Of a stretch of 64,000 nt of DNA, positions 14,949 through 25,349 are shown piece by piece. The stretch spans positions 1,054,001 through 1,118,000 of the forward strand of contig NZ_CP129107.1 in NCBI RefSeq assembly GCF_030406725.1, given 5' to 3'. The notes below the pieces were generated by a model. The model saw nothing but the letters and a program-made list of their open reading frames with translations, was not told where the DNA came from and did no database searches. The position numbers and the translations under genes are program-made. Source of the stretch: Alteriqipengyuania flavescens (GTDB lineage Bacteria; Pseudomonadota; Alphaproteobacteria; Sphingomonadales; Sphingomonadaceae). The first letter of the stretch is position 1; the number at the start of each line of letters is the position of its first letter.

Positions 14949-15608
14949 ATGGCTCCCCCGCTGATCTCGCCATCCATCCTTTCTGCCGACTTCGCGAAGT
15001 TGGGCGAGGAAGTGCGCGCCATCGACGCGGCCGGGGCGGACTGGATCCATATCGACGTGATGGACGGGCATTATGTCCCCAATATCACCATCGGCCCTGC
15101 CGTCGTGAAGGCCCTGCGTCCCCATACCGACAAGCTGTTCGACGTCCACCTGATGATTTCGCCGGTGGATGCGTATCTCGAAGCCTTTGCCGATGCGGGC
15201 GCGGACATCATCACCGTGCATCCCGAAGCGGGTCCGCACGTCCACCGCACGGTGCAGGCGATCAAGGCGCTGGGCAAGAAGGCGGGCGTCGTCTTCAATC
15301 CCGCAACCCCGGTCGACACGCTCGATTACCTGGTCGAGATGGTCGACCTGGTGCTGGTGATGAGCGTCAATCCCGGCTTCGGCGGGCAGAAGTTCATTCC
15401 CAGCCAGCTCGGCAAGATCCGCGAGATACGGAGCCGCATCGACGCGAGCGGACGCGATATCCGGCTGCAGGTCGATGGCGGCGTCGATGCGCAGACCGCG
15501 CCGCAATGCGTCGAGGCGGGGGCCGACGTGCTGGTTGCCGGGTCGGCCACCTTCAAGGGCGGTCCCGATCGCTATGCCGCCAACATTGCCGGCCTGAAGG
15601 GCGGATAG
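14949..15608 (+). CDS. rpe: Ribulose-phosphate 3-epimerase
   Basis: A 219-residue TIM-barrel enzyme interconverting ribulose 5-phosphate and xylulose 5-phosphate in the pentose phosphate pathway. Signature segments are all present: [33 protein letters not shown] with the metal-binding His and Asp, [20 protein letters not shown] and the phosphate-binding VDGGV...VAGSATF. Length is normal. It is divergent from the lasso kinase gene and followed one base after its stop by the heparinase-like gene, so those two form an operon. Confidence 0.97.
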   Translation: MAPPLISPSILSADFAKLGEEVRAIDAAGADWIHIDVMDGHYVPNITIGPAVVKALRPHTDKLFDVHLMISPVDAYLEAFADAGADIITVHPEAGPHVHRTVQAIKALGKKAGVVFNPATPVDTLDYLVEMVDLVLVMSVNPGFGGQKFIPSQLGKIREIRSRIDASGRDIRLQVDGGVDAQTAPQCVEAGADVLVAGSATFKGGPDRYAANIAGLKGG

Positions 15609-15609
15609 G

Positions 15610-17505
15610 ATGACCGATAGCCTCTCCCGCACCGCGCCGGACACAATCGAGCTGCCGCTCGGCGATCCGCAGGTTCCGGGCGAGGACGATGCGCGCGCCA
15701 TCCCGCTGAGGAGCGCTGAAGAAGGCTTGGTCCGCGAGGAAACGAAGCGCCGGTCCGATCCGCCGACCACCGCTGCCGCTGCCGTGGACCACGCCGCCGG
15801 CGCCAGCCGCGCGCTGGCGCTCGCCGATTTCGCCCCGCCGTCGGTCGGCGCGGGCGAGCGGTTGATGCGCATGGCATACCGGATGGGCGTGCCGGGCTCG
15901 GTCCTGTCCGGTCCGTTCCGCAAGCCGTCCGCACTGCGCCTGCTTGCCACGGTCGAAAGCCCGCTGCCGGGCCGCCGGCCCAGCGGCGTCGCGCTGAGGG
16001 CCGGCCATTTCCTCGTCCACGGGGTCAAGGCGCCGATTTCGCAGATGGATTTCACGCCCAGCGCGCGGCTCACCCCGCCGTTCGAGCAGGCGATCCACGG
16101 CTTCACGTGGCTGCGCGACCTTTCCTCCTCCGCCCCGCGCGAACAATGCAGCGGCGTGGCGGAGCGGATCGCCGCCGCGTGGCTGAAGGCCAATCCGCAG
16201 GTCGGCAAGGGCATGCCGTGGCGCGTCGGCCTGGCGGCGCGCCGGATGCTCGCATGGCTGGTCCACGCCCCGCTGGTGATGTCGGGCGACAAGGGCGTGC
16301 GCACCAAGCTGCTCGCCCAGATCGCCGAGACCGCGCGCTGGCTCGACCGCAACCATGGCAAGGCAGAGGACCGGCTGGAGGAAGTCGCCGCGTGGTGCGC
16401 GATCACCGCCGCCGGCCTGCTGCTGCCCGATGGCAAGCCGCGCCGCCTCTATGGCGAAGCCGGTCTTGTGCACGCGCTGGGCGAACTGGTGGGTGAAGAT
16501 GGCGGCGTCCTGTCGCGCAGCCCCTATGCCCAGATGGAAGCGCTGCGCCTGCTGGTCGACTGCCGCGCCTGTTACGAGGCGGTGCGCCGCGATCCGCCCG
16601 ATGCGCTGGAGGCGATGATGCGCCTGCTCGTGCCGCCGCTCCTTACCCTGACCCATGCCGACGGGTCGCTCGGCAACTGGCAGGGATCGGGCGCTACGAG
16701 CGCCAACACGCTGCGCGCGCTGGTGGAGGCGACCCGGGTGCGCACCCGCCCGCTCAGGCAGGCGCGCGGCTGGGGTTACCAGCGGGTCGCGGCCAAGGGC
16801 GCGGTGCTGCAATTCGACGCCGCCCCGCCGCCGCTGGCGCGCCACGCCCGTTATGGCTGCGCATCCACGCTGGCGTTCGAATTTTCCAGCGGTGCGCATC
16901 GGCTGATCGTGAATTGCGGCGGGGCTGCGATGGCCGGCGGACAGATTCCCGTGCGCATCGAACAGGGCCTGCGCGCCACGGCAGCGCATTCGACGCTGGT
17001 GCTGGAGGATGCCAATTCCACTGCCGTGCTGATCGGCGGTAAGCTGGGCGCAGGCGTCGGCGAAGTGGAAATCGACCGGCGCAGCGTGGGCGGCAAGAAG
17101 CCGGCAACCCGGGTGGAAGCGAGCCATGACGGCTATGCCAGCCGCTTTGGCCTGGTCCACCGGCGCATCCTGCTGCTGAGCGACGAGGGCGACGAATTGC
17201 GCGGCGAAGACGTGCTCGTGCCCTCGGGCCGCAAGGGCAAACGCGGCAAGGTCAATTATGCGATCCGCTTCCATGTCGGGCCGGGCGTGGAGCTCAGCCT
17301 GACGAAGGATCGCAAGGGCGCGCGGCTTGCGCTGCCTGACGGCACCAACTGGCAGCTGCGCACCACGGAAGGCGAGCTGTCGATCGAGGATTCGATGTGG
17401 TCGGACGGTGACGGCCGCCCGCAGGCGATCGAACAACTGGTAATCGCGGGGATGATCTCGCGCAGCGGGGCGAATTTCTCCTGGCTGCTCAAGCGAATGG
17501 GGTGA
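15610..17505 (+). CDS. Heparinase II/III family protein
   Basis: A 631-residue protein with an alpha-helical N-terminal half (to about residue 400; for example [14 protein letters not shown], which resembles the alpha6/alpha6 toroid region) and a beta-rich heparinase II/III-like C-terminal domain beginning near [26 protein letters not shown]. Family members cleave uronic-acid polysaccharides by beta-elimination, but this cytoplasmic-looking branch has no signal peptide and its substrate is unknown. It is sandwiched between rpe (1-base gap) and purH (4-base gap), so it is expressed with central-metabolism genes. Confidence 0.85.
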   Translation: MTDSLSRTAPDTIELPLGDPQVPGEDDARAIPLRSAEEGLVREETKRRSDPPTTAAAAVDHAAGASRALALADFAPPSVGAGERLMRMAYRMGVPGSVLSGPFRKPSALRLLATVESPLPGRRPSGVALRAGHFLVHGVKAPISQMDFTPSARLTPPFEQAIHGFTWLRDLSSSAPREQCSGVAERIAAAWLKANPQVGKGMPWRVGLAARRMLAWLVHAPLVMSGDKGVRTKLLAQIAETARWLDRNHGKAEDRLEEVAAWCAITAAGLLLPDGKPRRLYGEAGLVHALGELVGEDGGVLSRSPYAQMEALRLLVDCRACYEAVRRDPPDALEAMMRLLVPPLLTLTHADGSLGNWQGSGATSANTLRALVEATRVRTRPLRQARGWGYQRVAAKGAVLQFDAAPPPLARHARYGCASTLAFEFSSGAHRLIVNCGGAAMAGGQIPVRIEQGLRATAAHSTLVLEDANSTAVLIGGKLGAGVGEVEIDRRSVGGKKPATRVEASHDGYASRFGLVHRRILLLSDEGDELRGEDVLVPSGRKGKRGKVNYAIRFHVGPGVELSLTKDRKGARLALPDGTNWQLRTTEGELSIEDSMWSDGDGRPQAIEQLVIAGMISRSGANFSWLLKRMG

Positions 17506-17509
17506 TTTT

Positions 17510-19102
17510 GTGACGGATGCAGTCACGGTGAAGCGGGCGCTGCTCTCGGTGTCCGACAAATCCGGCTTGGTCGAACTGGGCCGGGACCTGGCGGCGCGCG
17601 GCGTGGAGCTCGTTTCCACCGGCGGCACGGCCAGGGCGCTGCGCGACGCAGGGCTGGCGGTAAAGGATATTTCCGAGCTCACCGGCTTTCCCGAAATGAT
17701 GGACGGGCGGGTCAAGACGCTGCATCCCAAGGTCCACGGCGGGCTGCTCGCCGTGCGCGACGATGCCGCCCATGCCACCGCCATGGCAGAGCATGACATT
17801 GGCGCCATCGACCTCGTGGTGGTCAATCTCTATCCCTTCGAAGCGACCGTGGCGAAGGGCGCAGGGCGGCCCGAAATCATCGAGAACATCGATATCGGCG
17901 GGCCGAGCATGGTCCGCTCCTCGGCCAAGAACCACGCTTACGTGACCATCGCCACCGACCCTGGCGACTATGCCGCACTGCAGGGCGAGCTGGCCGACCG
18001 CGACGGGGCGACCTCCTACGATTTCCGCAAGGCGATGGCAGCGAAGGCCTTTGCCGCGACCGCCGCTTACGATTCCATGATCGCGAACTGGTTCGCCCAA
18101 TCCGACCAGGGGCAGGGCCTGCCGGACCGCCTGTTCGCCAACGGGCGCAAGGCGGACGAGCTGCGCTATGGCGAGAACCCGCACCAGTCGGCTGCGATCT
18201 ATATCCCGGCCGGCCCCCCGGCGCGCGGCATCCCGCAGGCCGAGCAGGTGCAGGGCAAGGAGCTGAGCTATAACAATTACAACGATGCCGATGCGGCACT
18301 GAACCTCGTCAGCGAATTTGCCGGACAGGACCCGGCCATCGTGATCGTCAAGCACGCCAATCCGTGCGGCGTGGCGCAGGCGGGCAGCCAGATCGAGGCG
18401 TGGGAAGCCGCGCTGGCGTGCGACAGCGTTTCGGCCTTCGGCGGGATCGTTGCCTCCAACACGCCGCTCGATGGCAGGACGGCAGAGGCGATCTGCAAGA
18501 TCTTTACCGAAGTCGTGGTGGCGCCCGATGCGGACGAGGAAGCGAGGGCGTTCTTCGCGGCCAAGAAGAATCTGCGCCTGCTCCTGACCGGCGAGCTGCC
18601 CGATGCGGCGCGCGGCGGCCTTTCGATCAAGTCGATCACCGGCGGCATCCTCGCGCAGTCGCGCGACAATGGCCGGATCACGCGCGACGACCTGAAAGTG
18701 GTCACCGAGCGCGCGCCGACCGAGCAGGAGCTGGACGATTGCCTGTTCGCCTGGACGGTGGCCAAGCACGTCAAGTCGAACGCCATCGTCTATGCGAAGG
18801 ACGGCGCGACCGCAGGCATCGGGGCGGGGCAGATGAATCGCCGCGACAGCGCCCGCATTGCCGCCATCAAGGCGCAGGAAGCGGCCGGGAAATACGATTG
18901 GGACCAGCCGCGCACCGTGGGCAGCGCCGTTGCGTCGGATGCCTTCTTCCCCTTCGCCGACGGATTGCTGTCCGCCGCCGAAGCGGGCGCGACGGCCGTG
19001 ATCCAGCCCGGCGGCTCGATGCGCGACCAGGAAGTGATCGACGCTGCGAACGAACAGGGCCTGGCTATGGTGTTCACCGGGATGCGGCACTTCAACCACT
19101 GA
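17510..19102 (+). CDS. purH: Bifunctional AICAR transformylase / IMP cyclohydrolase
   Basis: A 530-residue enzyme for the last two steps of IMP synthesis: formylation of AICAR with 10-formyl-THF and ring closure. The N-terminal cyclohydrolase domain shows [28 protein letters not shown] and [22 protein letters not shown]; the transformylase part shows [42 protein letters not shown] and the C-terminal [10 protein letters not shown]...[14 protein letters not shown]. The start is GTG. It ends a short cluster rpe-heparinase-purH and converges on the following lipoprotein gene. Confidence 0.97.
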   Translation: MTDAVTVKRALLSVSDKSGLVELGRDLAARGVELVSTGGTARALRDAGLAVKDISELTGFPEMMDGRVKTLHPKVHGGLLAVRDDAAHATAMAEHDIGAIDLVVVNLYPFEATVAKGAGRPEIIENIDIGGPSMVRSSAKNHAYVTIATDPGDYAALQGELADRDGATSYDFRKAMAAKAFAATAAYDSMIANWFAQSDQGQGLPDRLFANGRKADELRYGENPHQSAAIYIPAGPPARGIPQAEQVQGKELSYNNYNDADAALNLVSEFAGQDPAIVIVKHANPCGVAQAGSQIEAWEAALACDSVSAFGGIVASNTPLDGRTAEAICKIFTEVVVAPDADEEARAFFAAKKNLRLLLTGELPDAARGGLSIKSITGGILAQSRDNGRITRDDLKVVTERAPTEQELDDCLFAWTVAKHVKSNAIVYAKDGATAGIGAGQMNRRDSARIAAIKAQEAAGKYDWDQPRTVGSAVASDAFFPFADGLLSAAEAGATAVIQPGGSMRDQEVIDAANEQGLAMVFTGMRHFNH

Positions 19103-19112
19103 TCCCGCGCTT

Positions 19113-20279
19113 TCAGAAGCGCATCGCGTCGGGATCGCCCTTGCGGCACATGTGCAGCAGGCCGCGCGGTGTGCGCAACACCAGCCGGCCGCGGTCGGTA
19201 AAGGCAAAGGCGTCGGGCGTCGCGAGGGAGAGGAACGAGAGCCCCCCCCCGATCTCGATCGGTTCCCCCGCTACGTACGGCTTCGGGACCTCATTACATT
19301 GCACACTGTCTTCCAGCGCCAGGGAGAGGTTTGGCCCCTCAGAAGAGTAGGTCGCACGGCAGCCGGATTGGTCAGTCATGGTGTCGCGGGCAATCGAAAG
19401 CGTGATCGGTCCCGCCTGATATGCGCCGAGCAGCGTGTTGCCGCAGCTTTGGAATTCGCCTGCCAGCGTCCGGTCTGGGTAAGGCGGGCGGCGCAGCGTG
19501 AGGCCGGGGCCACCGGTCAACGTCAGGCGATCACTGTCGATACGATAGCCCGTCACCGCGCCCAAGGCGGAGAAGAGCAGTGCATCCTCGGCCGCGTCTT
19601 CCTTGCTGCAACCCTGCTGCGTCGCAGCGCCGAGATCGATCCGCCCGGTCGTGCTGACGTCGCCATAGGCGGTGTTGCATTCGGCGCTGGCAAATACTCC
19701 TGCGTAACGGTATTCGATCTCCGCAGCAGCCCGTCGCTCCATGGCGAATGGCTCGCCGCCGATAGCGTCCACCAGCCATCTGCCGGCAAGTGCCGAAACG
19801 GCATAAGGCGGGCGTTCCAGCACGGCCGTAGTGCCGCTCGCATCGGCCAAGCGGAGAACGTCGCCTTCGCGCCGCCAAGTCGCAAGATTGTCGATGAAAT
19901 CGGCCCATCGGCGCTCGAAATCGGCGGCACCTGCCGCGTTGCCGCATTTGCCGATCTGCACCGCTTCGCGCCTGATCACCGAAATGGACTGACCGTCGAG
20001 CTGGTAGAACGCCGGATGACCTCCGCCGCATTGCGCGTGGTGGTTGAGAAAGCCACCGCCGCTGCCGGTCAGGACCCCTTCGCGGTCCGAAACGTCATCG
20101 CCGGCTAGTGTGCGCAAGAGCCAAGTGTCGCCGAGGGGATCGATTCGCTCGAGATACGTGCCATCGTCCATCGCGTCGCCTGATGCAGCACGCTGTTGCA
20201 TCGCTTCTCCGGTCGAGGCGACCGGCTGGCACGCGGTCAGCGCGCCAACCACACATATTGTTCGCATACTCAACGACAT
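19113..20279 (-). CDS. META-domain-like lipoprotein
   Basis: A 388-residue secreted protein. The start ATG at 20279 ([18 protein letters not shown]) gives a lipoprotein signal with lipobox LTAC and has a GGGAG ten bases upstream. The mature part contains repeated segments of the META/HslJ type ([15 protein letters not shown]..., [11 protein letters not shown]..., [10 protein letters not shown]...), i.e. beta-rich modules seen in heat-shock or inhibitor-like periplasmic proteins. Several paired cysteines suggest disulfides. It converges on purH and diverges from the msrA unit. Function is unknown; family call is by pattern. Confidence 0.65.
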   Translation of the reverse strand: MSLSMRTICVVGALTACQPVASTGEAMQQRAASGDAMDDGTYLERIDPLGDTWLLRTLAGDDVSDREGVLTGSGGGFLNHHAQCGGGHPAFYQLDGQSISVIRREAVQIGKCGNAAGAADFERRWADFIDNLATWRREGDVLRLADASGTTAVLERPPYAVSALAGRWLVDAIGGEPFAMERRAAAEIEYRYAGVFASAECNTAYGDVSTTGRIDLGAATQQGCSKEDAAEDALLFSALGAVTGYRIDSDRLTLTGGPGLTLRRPPYPDRTLAGEFQSCGNTLLGAYQAGPITLSIARDTMTDQSGCRATYSSEGPNLSLALEDSVQCNEVPKPYVAGEPIEIGGGLSFLSLATPDAFAFTDRGRLVLRTPRGLLHMCRKGDPDAMRF

Positions 20280-20409
20280 GTCGTTTCCACTCCCACACGG
20301 CCTCATCGCAATTTCAAGCTGAACACCGCACGACAGGCAGCTTCACCTTTTTGCAAGCGGCCATGCGGTAGAAGGTGCCGGACGATGACGAAAATCGAAA
20401 GCACGACCG

Positions 20410-20505
20410 ATGGGCCTTTTCAAAACCGATTCCTACATCGCCTTCGCCGCAGGCTTCGGCTTGACCGCGTTCATCATGGCGAGCCAGTTCAACCTGCTTG
20501 CATGA
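20410..20505 (+). CDS. Putative 31-residue hydrophobic peptide coupled to msrA
   Basis: A short ORF beginning MGLFKTDSYIAFAAG and ending FIMASQFNLLA, with one hydrophobic segment long enough to cross the membrane. Its TGA overlaps the ATG of the exported msrA (ATGA at 20502-20505), the arrangement used for translational coupling throughout this window. No strong ribosome site is visible before it. It may be a genuine micro-membrane-protein or only a coupling device for MsrA expression. Confidence 0.45.
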   Translation: MGLFKTDSYIAFAAGFGLTAFIMASQFNLLA

Positions 20506-21188
20506 ACCGCATCCGCGCCAGCTTTGCCGCCGTCGCGCTGGCCACGGCGGCGTGCAGCCAAGCCATGCCCGCAGCCGTCGCTGCGGAAGAGACGGTGCGC
20601 GCACCGGTGGCTGATCGGATTTCGCGCGAAAGCGAAGGACTGAAGAACGCCTATTTCGCCGGGGGCTGCTTCTGGGGCGTGGAGGCCGTGTTCAGCCACG
20701 TGCCCGGCGTGACGAGCGCCGTCAGCGGCTATCACGGTGGCAATGCGGCGACCGCGAAATACGATATCGTCAGTTCCGGCGTCAGCCAGCATGCCGAAAC
20801 GGTGAAGGTCACCTACGATCCCAAGATCGTGCGTTACGACCAGCTGCTGCGCATTTTCTTCTCGGTCGTCCACGATCCCACCCAGCTCAACCGCCAGGGG
20901 CCGGATCGCGGTGCGCATTACCGATCTGCCTTGATCCCCGTCAGCGCCGATCAGCGCGCGGTCGCGCGTGCCTATATCGACCAGCTGGAAGCGGCGGACA
21001 TCTGGGACCGGCCGATCGTCACGAAGATCGAGACGGCGAAGCGGTTCTACCCGGCCGAACCCTATCACCAGGATTTCGCGCACAAGAACCCGCGCCACTC
21101 CTATATCGTGCGCTGGGACGCGCCGAAGGTTGCTGCGCTGCGCCGCCTGTTGCCGCAGCACCACCGCAGCAGCTTCAAGACCGGCTGA
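20502..21188 (+). CDS. msrA: Exported peptide-methionine (S)-S-oxide reductase
   Basis: A 228-residue MsrA that reduces methionine S-sulfoxide in proteins. The N-terminus MNRIRASFAAVALATAACSQ is a signal peptide (a weak lipobox TAAC is present), so it acts outside the cytoplasm. The catalytic Cys56 is in YFAGGCFWGVE; other family marks are SGYHGG, YDPKIVRYDQLL, FFSVVHDPTQLNRQGPDRG and YRSAL. The C-terminus lacks the usual resolving cysteines, so recycling may need an external partner. Start 20502 overlaps a small upstream ORF. A Tat-exported MsrB is encoded elsewhere in the window (36420-36938). Confidence 0.93.
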   Translation: MNRIRASFAAVALATAACSQAMPAAVAAEETVRAPVADRISRESEGLKNAYFAGGCFWGVEAVFSHVPGVTSAVSGYHGGNAATAKYDIVSSGVSQHAETVKVTYDPKIVRYDQLLRIFFSVVHDPTQLNRQGPDRGAHYRSALIPVSADQRAVARAYIDQLEAADIWDRPIVTKIETAKRFYPAEPYHQDFAHKNPRHSYIVRWDAPKVAALRRLLPQHHRSSFKTG

Positions 21189-21234
21189 TCGCGGCCCGAT
21201 TGCGAGCGGCTGCCGGGCGCCCTATATCGGCGGC

Positions 21235-21705
21235 ATGGCCAGTCACGCACATACCCACCACCAGGAACATTCCGGCGAAGCGCTGGTCGAGGCCGCGCGC
21301 GCCACGCTGACCGAGCACGGCGAGCAGTGGACCGCCATGCGCGAAGGCGTGTTCCGCGCGCTGGCGAGCGAGGACAAGCCGGTTTCCGCCTACGATCTTG
21401 CCGACGAGATGACCCGCCGCCGCGAAAAGCGCGTGGCCCCCAACAGCGTCTACCGCATCCTCGATTTGTTCGTGCGCACCAACCTCGCCAACCGGATCGA
21501 GAGCGCCAACGCCTATCTCGTCAACACCCATCCGGGCTGCAACCACGACTGCATCTTCGTGATCTGCGACGATTGCGGCGCGGCAACCCATATCGACGAC
21601 GACCGCGTCACCGGCGCCTTGCGCGAAGCGGGCAAGGACGCGGGCTTCGCGGGCATCCGCCCGGTCGTGGAACTGCGCGGCCTGTGCGACAAATGCGCGG
21701 CCTGA
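21235..21705 (+). CDS. zur: Fur-family regulator, Zur-like zinc uptake repressor
   Basis: A 156-residue Fur-fold repressor. The N-terminus is His-rich (MASHAHTHHQEH); the winged-helix part has AYDLADEMTRR...VAPNSVYRILDLF, and the dimerisation part has HPGCNHDCIFVICDDCG, giving the CxxC zinc-structural site with a second CxxC at the C-terminus (LCDKC). This His/Cys arrangement fits Zur better than Fur. It probably represses zinc import genes when zinc is replete. The operator set is not visible here. Family certain, Zur subtype likely. Confidence 0.85.
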   Translation: MASHAHTHHQEHSGEALVEAARATLTEHGEQWTAMREGVFRALASEDKPVSAYDLADEMTRRREKRVAPNSVYRILDLFVRTNLANRIESANAYLVNTHPGCNHDCIFVICDDCGAATHIDDDRVTGALREAGKDAGFAGIRPVVELRGLCDKCAA

Positions 21706-21771
21706 GGGCCGTCGCCTGCAAATCATTTGCGTTCATCGACAAGCACACATCGCGGCGCTAAGCCGAAAGCC

Positions 21772-23694
21772 ATGAGCCAACGCCCCGATACGCCGCTTCT
21801 GGACACTGTCGACACGCCGGAAGACCTTCGCAAGCTGAAGCCCGAACAGCTGCGCCAGCTGGCCGACGAATTGCGCGCGGAAATGATCGACGCGGTCGGC
21901 TCCACGGGCGGGCACCTGGGCAGCGGGCTGGGCGTGGTCGAGCTGACCACCGCGATCCACTATGTCTTCAACACGCCCGACGACAAGCTGATCTTCGACG
22001 TCGGCCACCAGGCCTATCCGCACAAGATCCTGACCGGGCGGCGGGACCGGATCCGCACGCTGCGGCAGGGCGGTGGCCTGTCCGGTTTTACCAAGCGGAG
22101 CGAGAGCGAATACGACCCCTTCGGCGCGGCGCATTCCTCCACCTCGATCAGCGCCGGGCTCGGCTTTGCCGTCGCCAACAAGCTGAAGGGAGAGCCGGGC
22201 AAGGCGATCGCCGTCATCGGCGACGGCGCGATGAGCGCGGGCATGGCCTACGAGGCGATGAATAACGCCGAGCAGGCGGGCAACCGGCTGGTCGTGATCC
22301 TCAACGACAACGACATGAGCATCGCGCCCCCGGTAGGCGGCCTGTCCGCATACCTCGCGCGGATGGTGTCCTCGAGCGAGTATCTCGGCCTGCGCAACCT
22401 GGCCTCCAAGGCGGCGAAGAAACTTTCGCGCCGCGTGTGGTCGGGCCTCGAAAAGGCCGAGGAATACACGCGCGGCATGGTGACCGGCGGGACGCTATTC
22501 GAAGAACTGGGCTTCTACTACGTCGGCCCGATCGACGGACACAATCTGGACCACCTCGTCCCGGTCCTGGAAAACGTGCGCGACAGCGAGCAGGGCCCGA
22601 TCCTGGTCCATGTCGTGACCACCAAGGGCAAGGGCTACCAGCCCGCCGAAGACAGCGCCGACAAGTACCATGGCGTGCCGAAATTCGACGTGGTCACGGG
22701 CGAAAAGGCGAAGTCCAAGGCCGGCCCGCCCGCCTACCAGAACGTGTTCGGCGAAACGCTGGCGAAGCTGGCCGAAACCGACGACCGCATCTGCGCGATT
22801 ACCGCTGCCATGCCGAGCGGGACGGGGGTGGACAAGTTCGCCGCCGCGCATCCCGACCGCGCCTTCGACGTCGGTATCGCCGAACAGCACGGGGTGACCT
22901 TTGCCGCCGGCCTCGCCGCGCAAGGGATGCGCCCGTTCGCGGCGATCTACTCCACCTTCCTCCAGCGTGCGTACGACCAGGTGGTCCACGACGTGGCGAT
23001 CCAGAACCTGCCGGTGCGCTTCGCCATCGACCGCGCGGGGCTGGTCGGCGCCGACGGGGCGACCCATGCGGGCAGTTTCGACATCACGTACCTCGCCACC
23101 CTGCCCAACTTCGTGGTGATGGCCGCGGCGGACGAGGCGGAGCTGGTCCACATGACCTACACCGCCGCCGAATATGATGACGGACCCATTGCCCTGCGCT
23201 ACCCCCGCGGCAACGGCGTCGGTGTACCGCTGCCCGAAACGCCGCAGAAGCTGGAAATCGGCAAGGGCCGGGTGGTGCGCGAAGGCAGCAAGGTCGCGAT
23301 CCTGTCGCTCGGCACGCGGCTCGCCGAAGCCAACAAGGCGGCTGACGAACTGGAGGCCAAGGGCCTTTCAACCACCGTCGCCGACCTGCGCTTCGCCAAG
23401 CCGCTTGACACCGACTTGATCGACCGGCTGATGAAAAGCCACGAGGTCGTGATCACGGTGGAGGAAGGCGCCATCGGCGGCCTCGGCGCGCATGTCCTCA
23501 CCCACGCCAGCGACAAGGGCCTGACCGATGCTGGGCTGAAAGTGCGCACCATGCGCCTGCCCGACATATTCCAGGACCACGACGATCCGGCAAAGCAATA
23601 CGACGAAGCCCGCCTCAACGCCCCGCACATCGTGGACACGGTGCTGAAAGCGCTCCGCCACAACAGCGCCGGCGTGGAGGAGGCGCGGGCTTAA
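21772..23694 (+). CDS. dxs: 1-deoxy-D-xylulose-5-phosphate synthase
   Basis: A 640-residue thiamine-diphosphate enzyme that makes DXP from pyruvate and glyceraldehyde 3-phosphate, the first step of the MEP isoprenoid pathway. Clear marks: [17 protein letters not shown], the TPP motif [17 protein letters not shown] ending near NDNDMSI, the transketolase-like middle domain ([30 protein letters not shown]) and the C-terminal domain. Start chosen at MSQRPDTP, since the open extension upstream has no coding features. Isoprenoids feed carotenoids and quinones, plentiful in this bacterial group. Confidence 0.97.
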   Translation: MSQRPDTPLLDTVDTPEDLRKLKPEQLRQLADELRAEMIDAVGSTGGHLGSGLGVVELTTAIHYVFNTPDDKLIFDVGHQAYPHKILTGRRDRIRTLRQGGGLSGFTKRSESEYDPFGAAHSSTSISAGLGFAVANKLKGEPGKAIAVIGDGAMSAGMAYEAMNNAEQAGNRLVVILNDNDMSIAPPVGGLSAYLARMVSSSEYLGLRNLASKAAKKLSRRVWSGLEKAEEYTRGMVTGGTLFEELGFYYVGPIDGHNLDHLVPVLENVRDSEQGPILVHVVTTKGKGYQPAEDSADKYHGVPKFDVVTGEKAKSKAGPPAYQNVFGETLAKLAETDDRICAITAAMPSGTGVDKFAAAHPDRAFDVGIAEQHGVTFAAGLAAQGMRPFAAIYSTFLQRAYDQVVHDVAIQNLPVRFAIDRAGLVGADGATHAGSFDITYLATLPNFVVMAAADEAELVHMTYTAAEYDDGPIALRYPRGNGVGVPLPETPQKLEIGKGRVVREGSKVAILSLGTRLAEANKAADELEAKGLSTTVADLRFAKPLDTDLIDRLMKSHEVVITVEEGAIGGLGAHVLTHASDKGLTDAGLKVRTMRLPDIFQDHDDPAKQYDEARLNAPHIVDTVLKALRHNSAGVEEARA

Positions 23695-23732
23695 GAAGCC
23701 GAATTGGCAAGATATTCTGATTAAAGCAGCGT

Positions 23733-24626
23733 ATGGTGAAACTGTTTACAATAAAGGCTGCGTTGAATTTCGTCCTATACGCTATAGCTCTTGCCGCGGG
23801 GGGCATGGCATTAGTTATTATCGTGGCGCAAACGAACGCCGGTCAGTTGAGCGGGTGGTCAGCCGCTGCAGTAGTCATCGGCGCGTTTGCGTTTTTCTTC
23901 AGCCCAATTATTTCAGCATTCATCGTCTACAAGCAATTTGATCGAGTTCGCGAAAAGGAGGCGAACGCTGTTCGCCTTGCTGACGAACAGAATGCTATCC
24001 GATTGTCATCTCAACTTCGCTTTTTTGAGCGCGAAAAACTTATTGCAGCGATCGAGATGCATCACCCTGCGCTTGAGCGAAATTTGCACCGGGCGGTTCG
24101 TCAAAATGATTATGGTATGATCACTGAAGACAACCGAAATGCGGCTCTTCGAGAATTCTTTGACAGCATTGATCTTCAAACCGATCGACTCGAATTTGAA
24201 GAGGCCGCCAACATCACCTATGAACATCTAGAAACCTGTCGTGCGCGTTTTCTAGTGAATGGATTTGAGCCTGACTTACTACCTGCTGATGGGCTCGACT
24301 TTGAAATTTGGGTGGCGAACTCACTGGTCCTTTTTGGTTGGGAGGCACAAACGACACCGGCTGGTGGAGACCAGGGATTGGATGTCATCGCAAAGCGTGA
24401 CGGCCGAAGTCTCGGGCTACAATGCAAGTTATACGGCTCGGCGGTTGGTAACAAGGCTGTGCAAGAAGCCTATGCGGGCCGTCCTTTTCATGGAGTGCAG
24501 AAGGTTGGCGTTATTTCGAACGCGGGTTTTACATCGAGTGCGAAAGCGTTAGCTCACTCGACTGGAGTACATCTCTTCTCGCCGAACGATATACCGACAA
24601 TGTTTGAGCAAACATTCGGTTCTTGA
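23733..24626 (+). CDS. Membrane-anchored Mrr-type restriction endonuclease-like protein
   Basis: A 297-residue protein with two N-terminal TM helices (about residues 12-32 and 43-65), a charged coiled-coil-like linker (66-120) and a C-terminal Mrr/REase-like domain. The nuclease core is seen in FEIWVANSLVLFGWEA, then GGDQGLDVIA with Asp217 and LGLQCKLYG with Gln230 and Lys232, i.e. the D-(12)-QxK active-site pattern, followed by the ISNAGFTSSAKALA strand-helix. Codon use is much more A+T-rich than dxs before it or the NnrU-like gene after it, so it looks like a single-gene insertion. A role in cleaving modified or foreign DNA at the membrane is inferred. Confidence 0.82.
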   Translation: MVKLFTIKAALNFVLYAIALAAGGMALVIIVAQTNAGQLSGWSAAAVVIGAFAFFFSPIISAFIVYKQFDRVREKEANAVRLADEQNAIRLSSQLRFFEREKLIAAIEMHHPALERNLHRAVRQNDYGMITEDNRNAALREFFDSIDLQTDRLEFEEAANITYEHLETCRARFLVNGFEPDLLPADGLDFEIWVANSLVLFGWEAQTTPAGGDQGLDVIAKRDGRSLGLQCKLYGSAVGNKAVQEAYAGRPFHGVQKVGVISNAGFTSSAKALAHSTGVHLFSPNDIPTMFEQTFGS

Positions 24627-24638
24627 AGAGCAAGATTT

Positions 24639-25328
24639 TCAACCCATCCACCGCCAGATGCCCGCAGTCCAGCCGCCCAGCGGCATGTGCGCGTAAGTGG
24701 CGGCGAGCCAGATTGCCGTGCCTCCTGCCCAAGGGATCACCCCCGCTTTCGGCAGCCGGCTCCATCGCGGCCAGTAGGTCGTCTTGCCCTCCCACTCGCG
24801 CCAGGCGCCGCCCATCAGGGCCTTTTTCTTGCGATCCTGCATATGCGCGCCGACGAGGGCGAGGAAACCGATGGCGCCCGCGGCCACCAGCGTGCGGGCG
24901 GTGGGCGCGGCGATGATGTGGGCGAGGGCCCATAGCGCGAAGCCCCACATCATCGGGTGGCGGGTGACGGCAAAGACGCCGTTTGCGGACTTGCTCATCG
25001 CCAGCTCCTGCGCACCCGGTGCTGGCAAGGCCGGGTTGCCCATCAGCGATCCCGTGATCAGCACCATGGCGACCAGCGTCAGCACGCTCGCTACCGCCCA
25101 GCTCACATCGTCGAAGCCCGACCACAGCGGCGTCATGGGCAAGTGTACGCCGGTGAAGGCGAAATACATCCACGCCGTGCAGGCGACGCTGACCAACGAA
25201 TAGGCGATCATGAAGCCGCCTTGCCCCAGCCGCTTGACGAGCGAGGCGCGCAAGGGGTGCGACATGGCGAAATGCGTGCCGACGAAAGCGATGCTGGCGG
25301 CAATCAGTTCGATCAGGTCGCGTTCCAT
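24639..25328 (-). CDS. NnrU family membrane protein
   Basis: A 229-residue protein with about six TM helices. The signature VTRHPMMWGFALWALAHI is the NnrU/isoprenylcysteine-methyltransferase-like membrane motif, with further conserved HFAMSH near the N-terminus. NnrU proteins are linked to nitric-oxide metabolism in denitrifiers, but in sphingomonads similar proteins occur without denitrification genes, as here. Followed on the same strand by nothing; preceded by the secreted FKBP gene, 21 bp away, so it may be the last gene of that operon. Confidence 0.82.
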   Translation of the reverse strand: MERDLIELIAASIAFVGTHFAMSHPLRASLVKRLGQGGFMIAYSLVSVACTAWMYFAFTGVHLPMTPLWSGFDDVSWAVASVLTLVAMVLITGSLMGNPALPAPGAQELAMSKSANGVFAVTRHPMMWGFALWALAHIIAAPTARTLVAAGAIGFLALVGAHMQDRKKKALMGGAWREWEGKTTYWPRWSRLPKAGVIPWAGGTAIWLAATYAHMPLGGWTAGIWRWMG

Positions 25329-25349
25329 GATGCCTCCTCCCGCCGCGCG

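Noticed and set aside
14864-15022. Upstream extension of the lasso kinase gene
   Set aside because: It would overlap the well-supported rpe start on the opposite strand and shows no conserved residues.
15553-17826. 757-codon minus-strand open frame
   Set aside because: Antisense to heparinase-like and purH genes; no recognisable domain.
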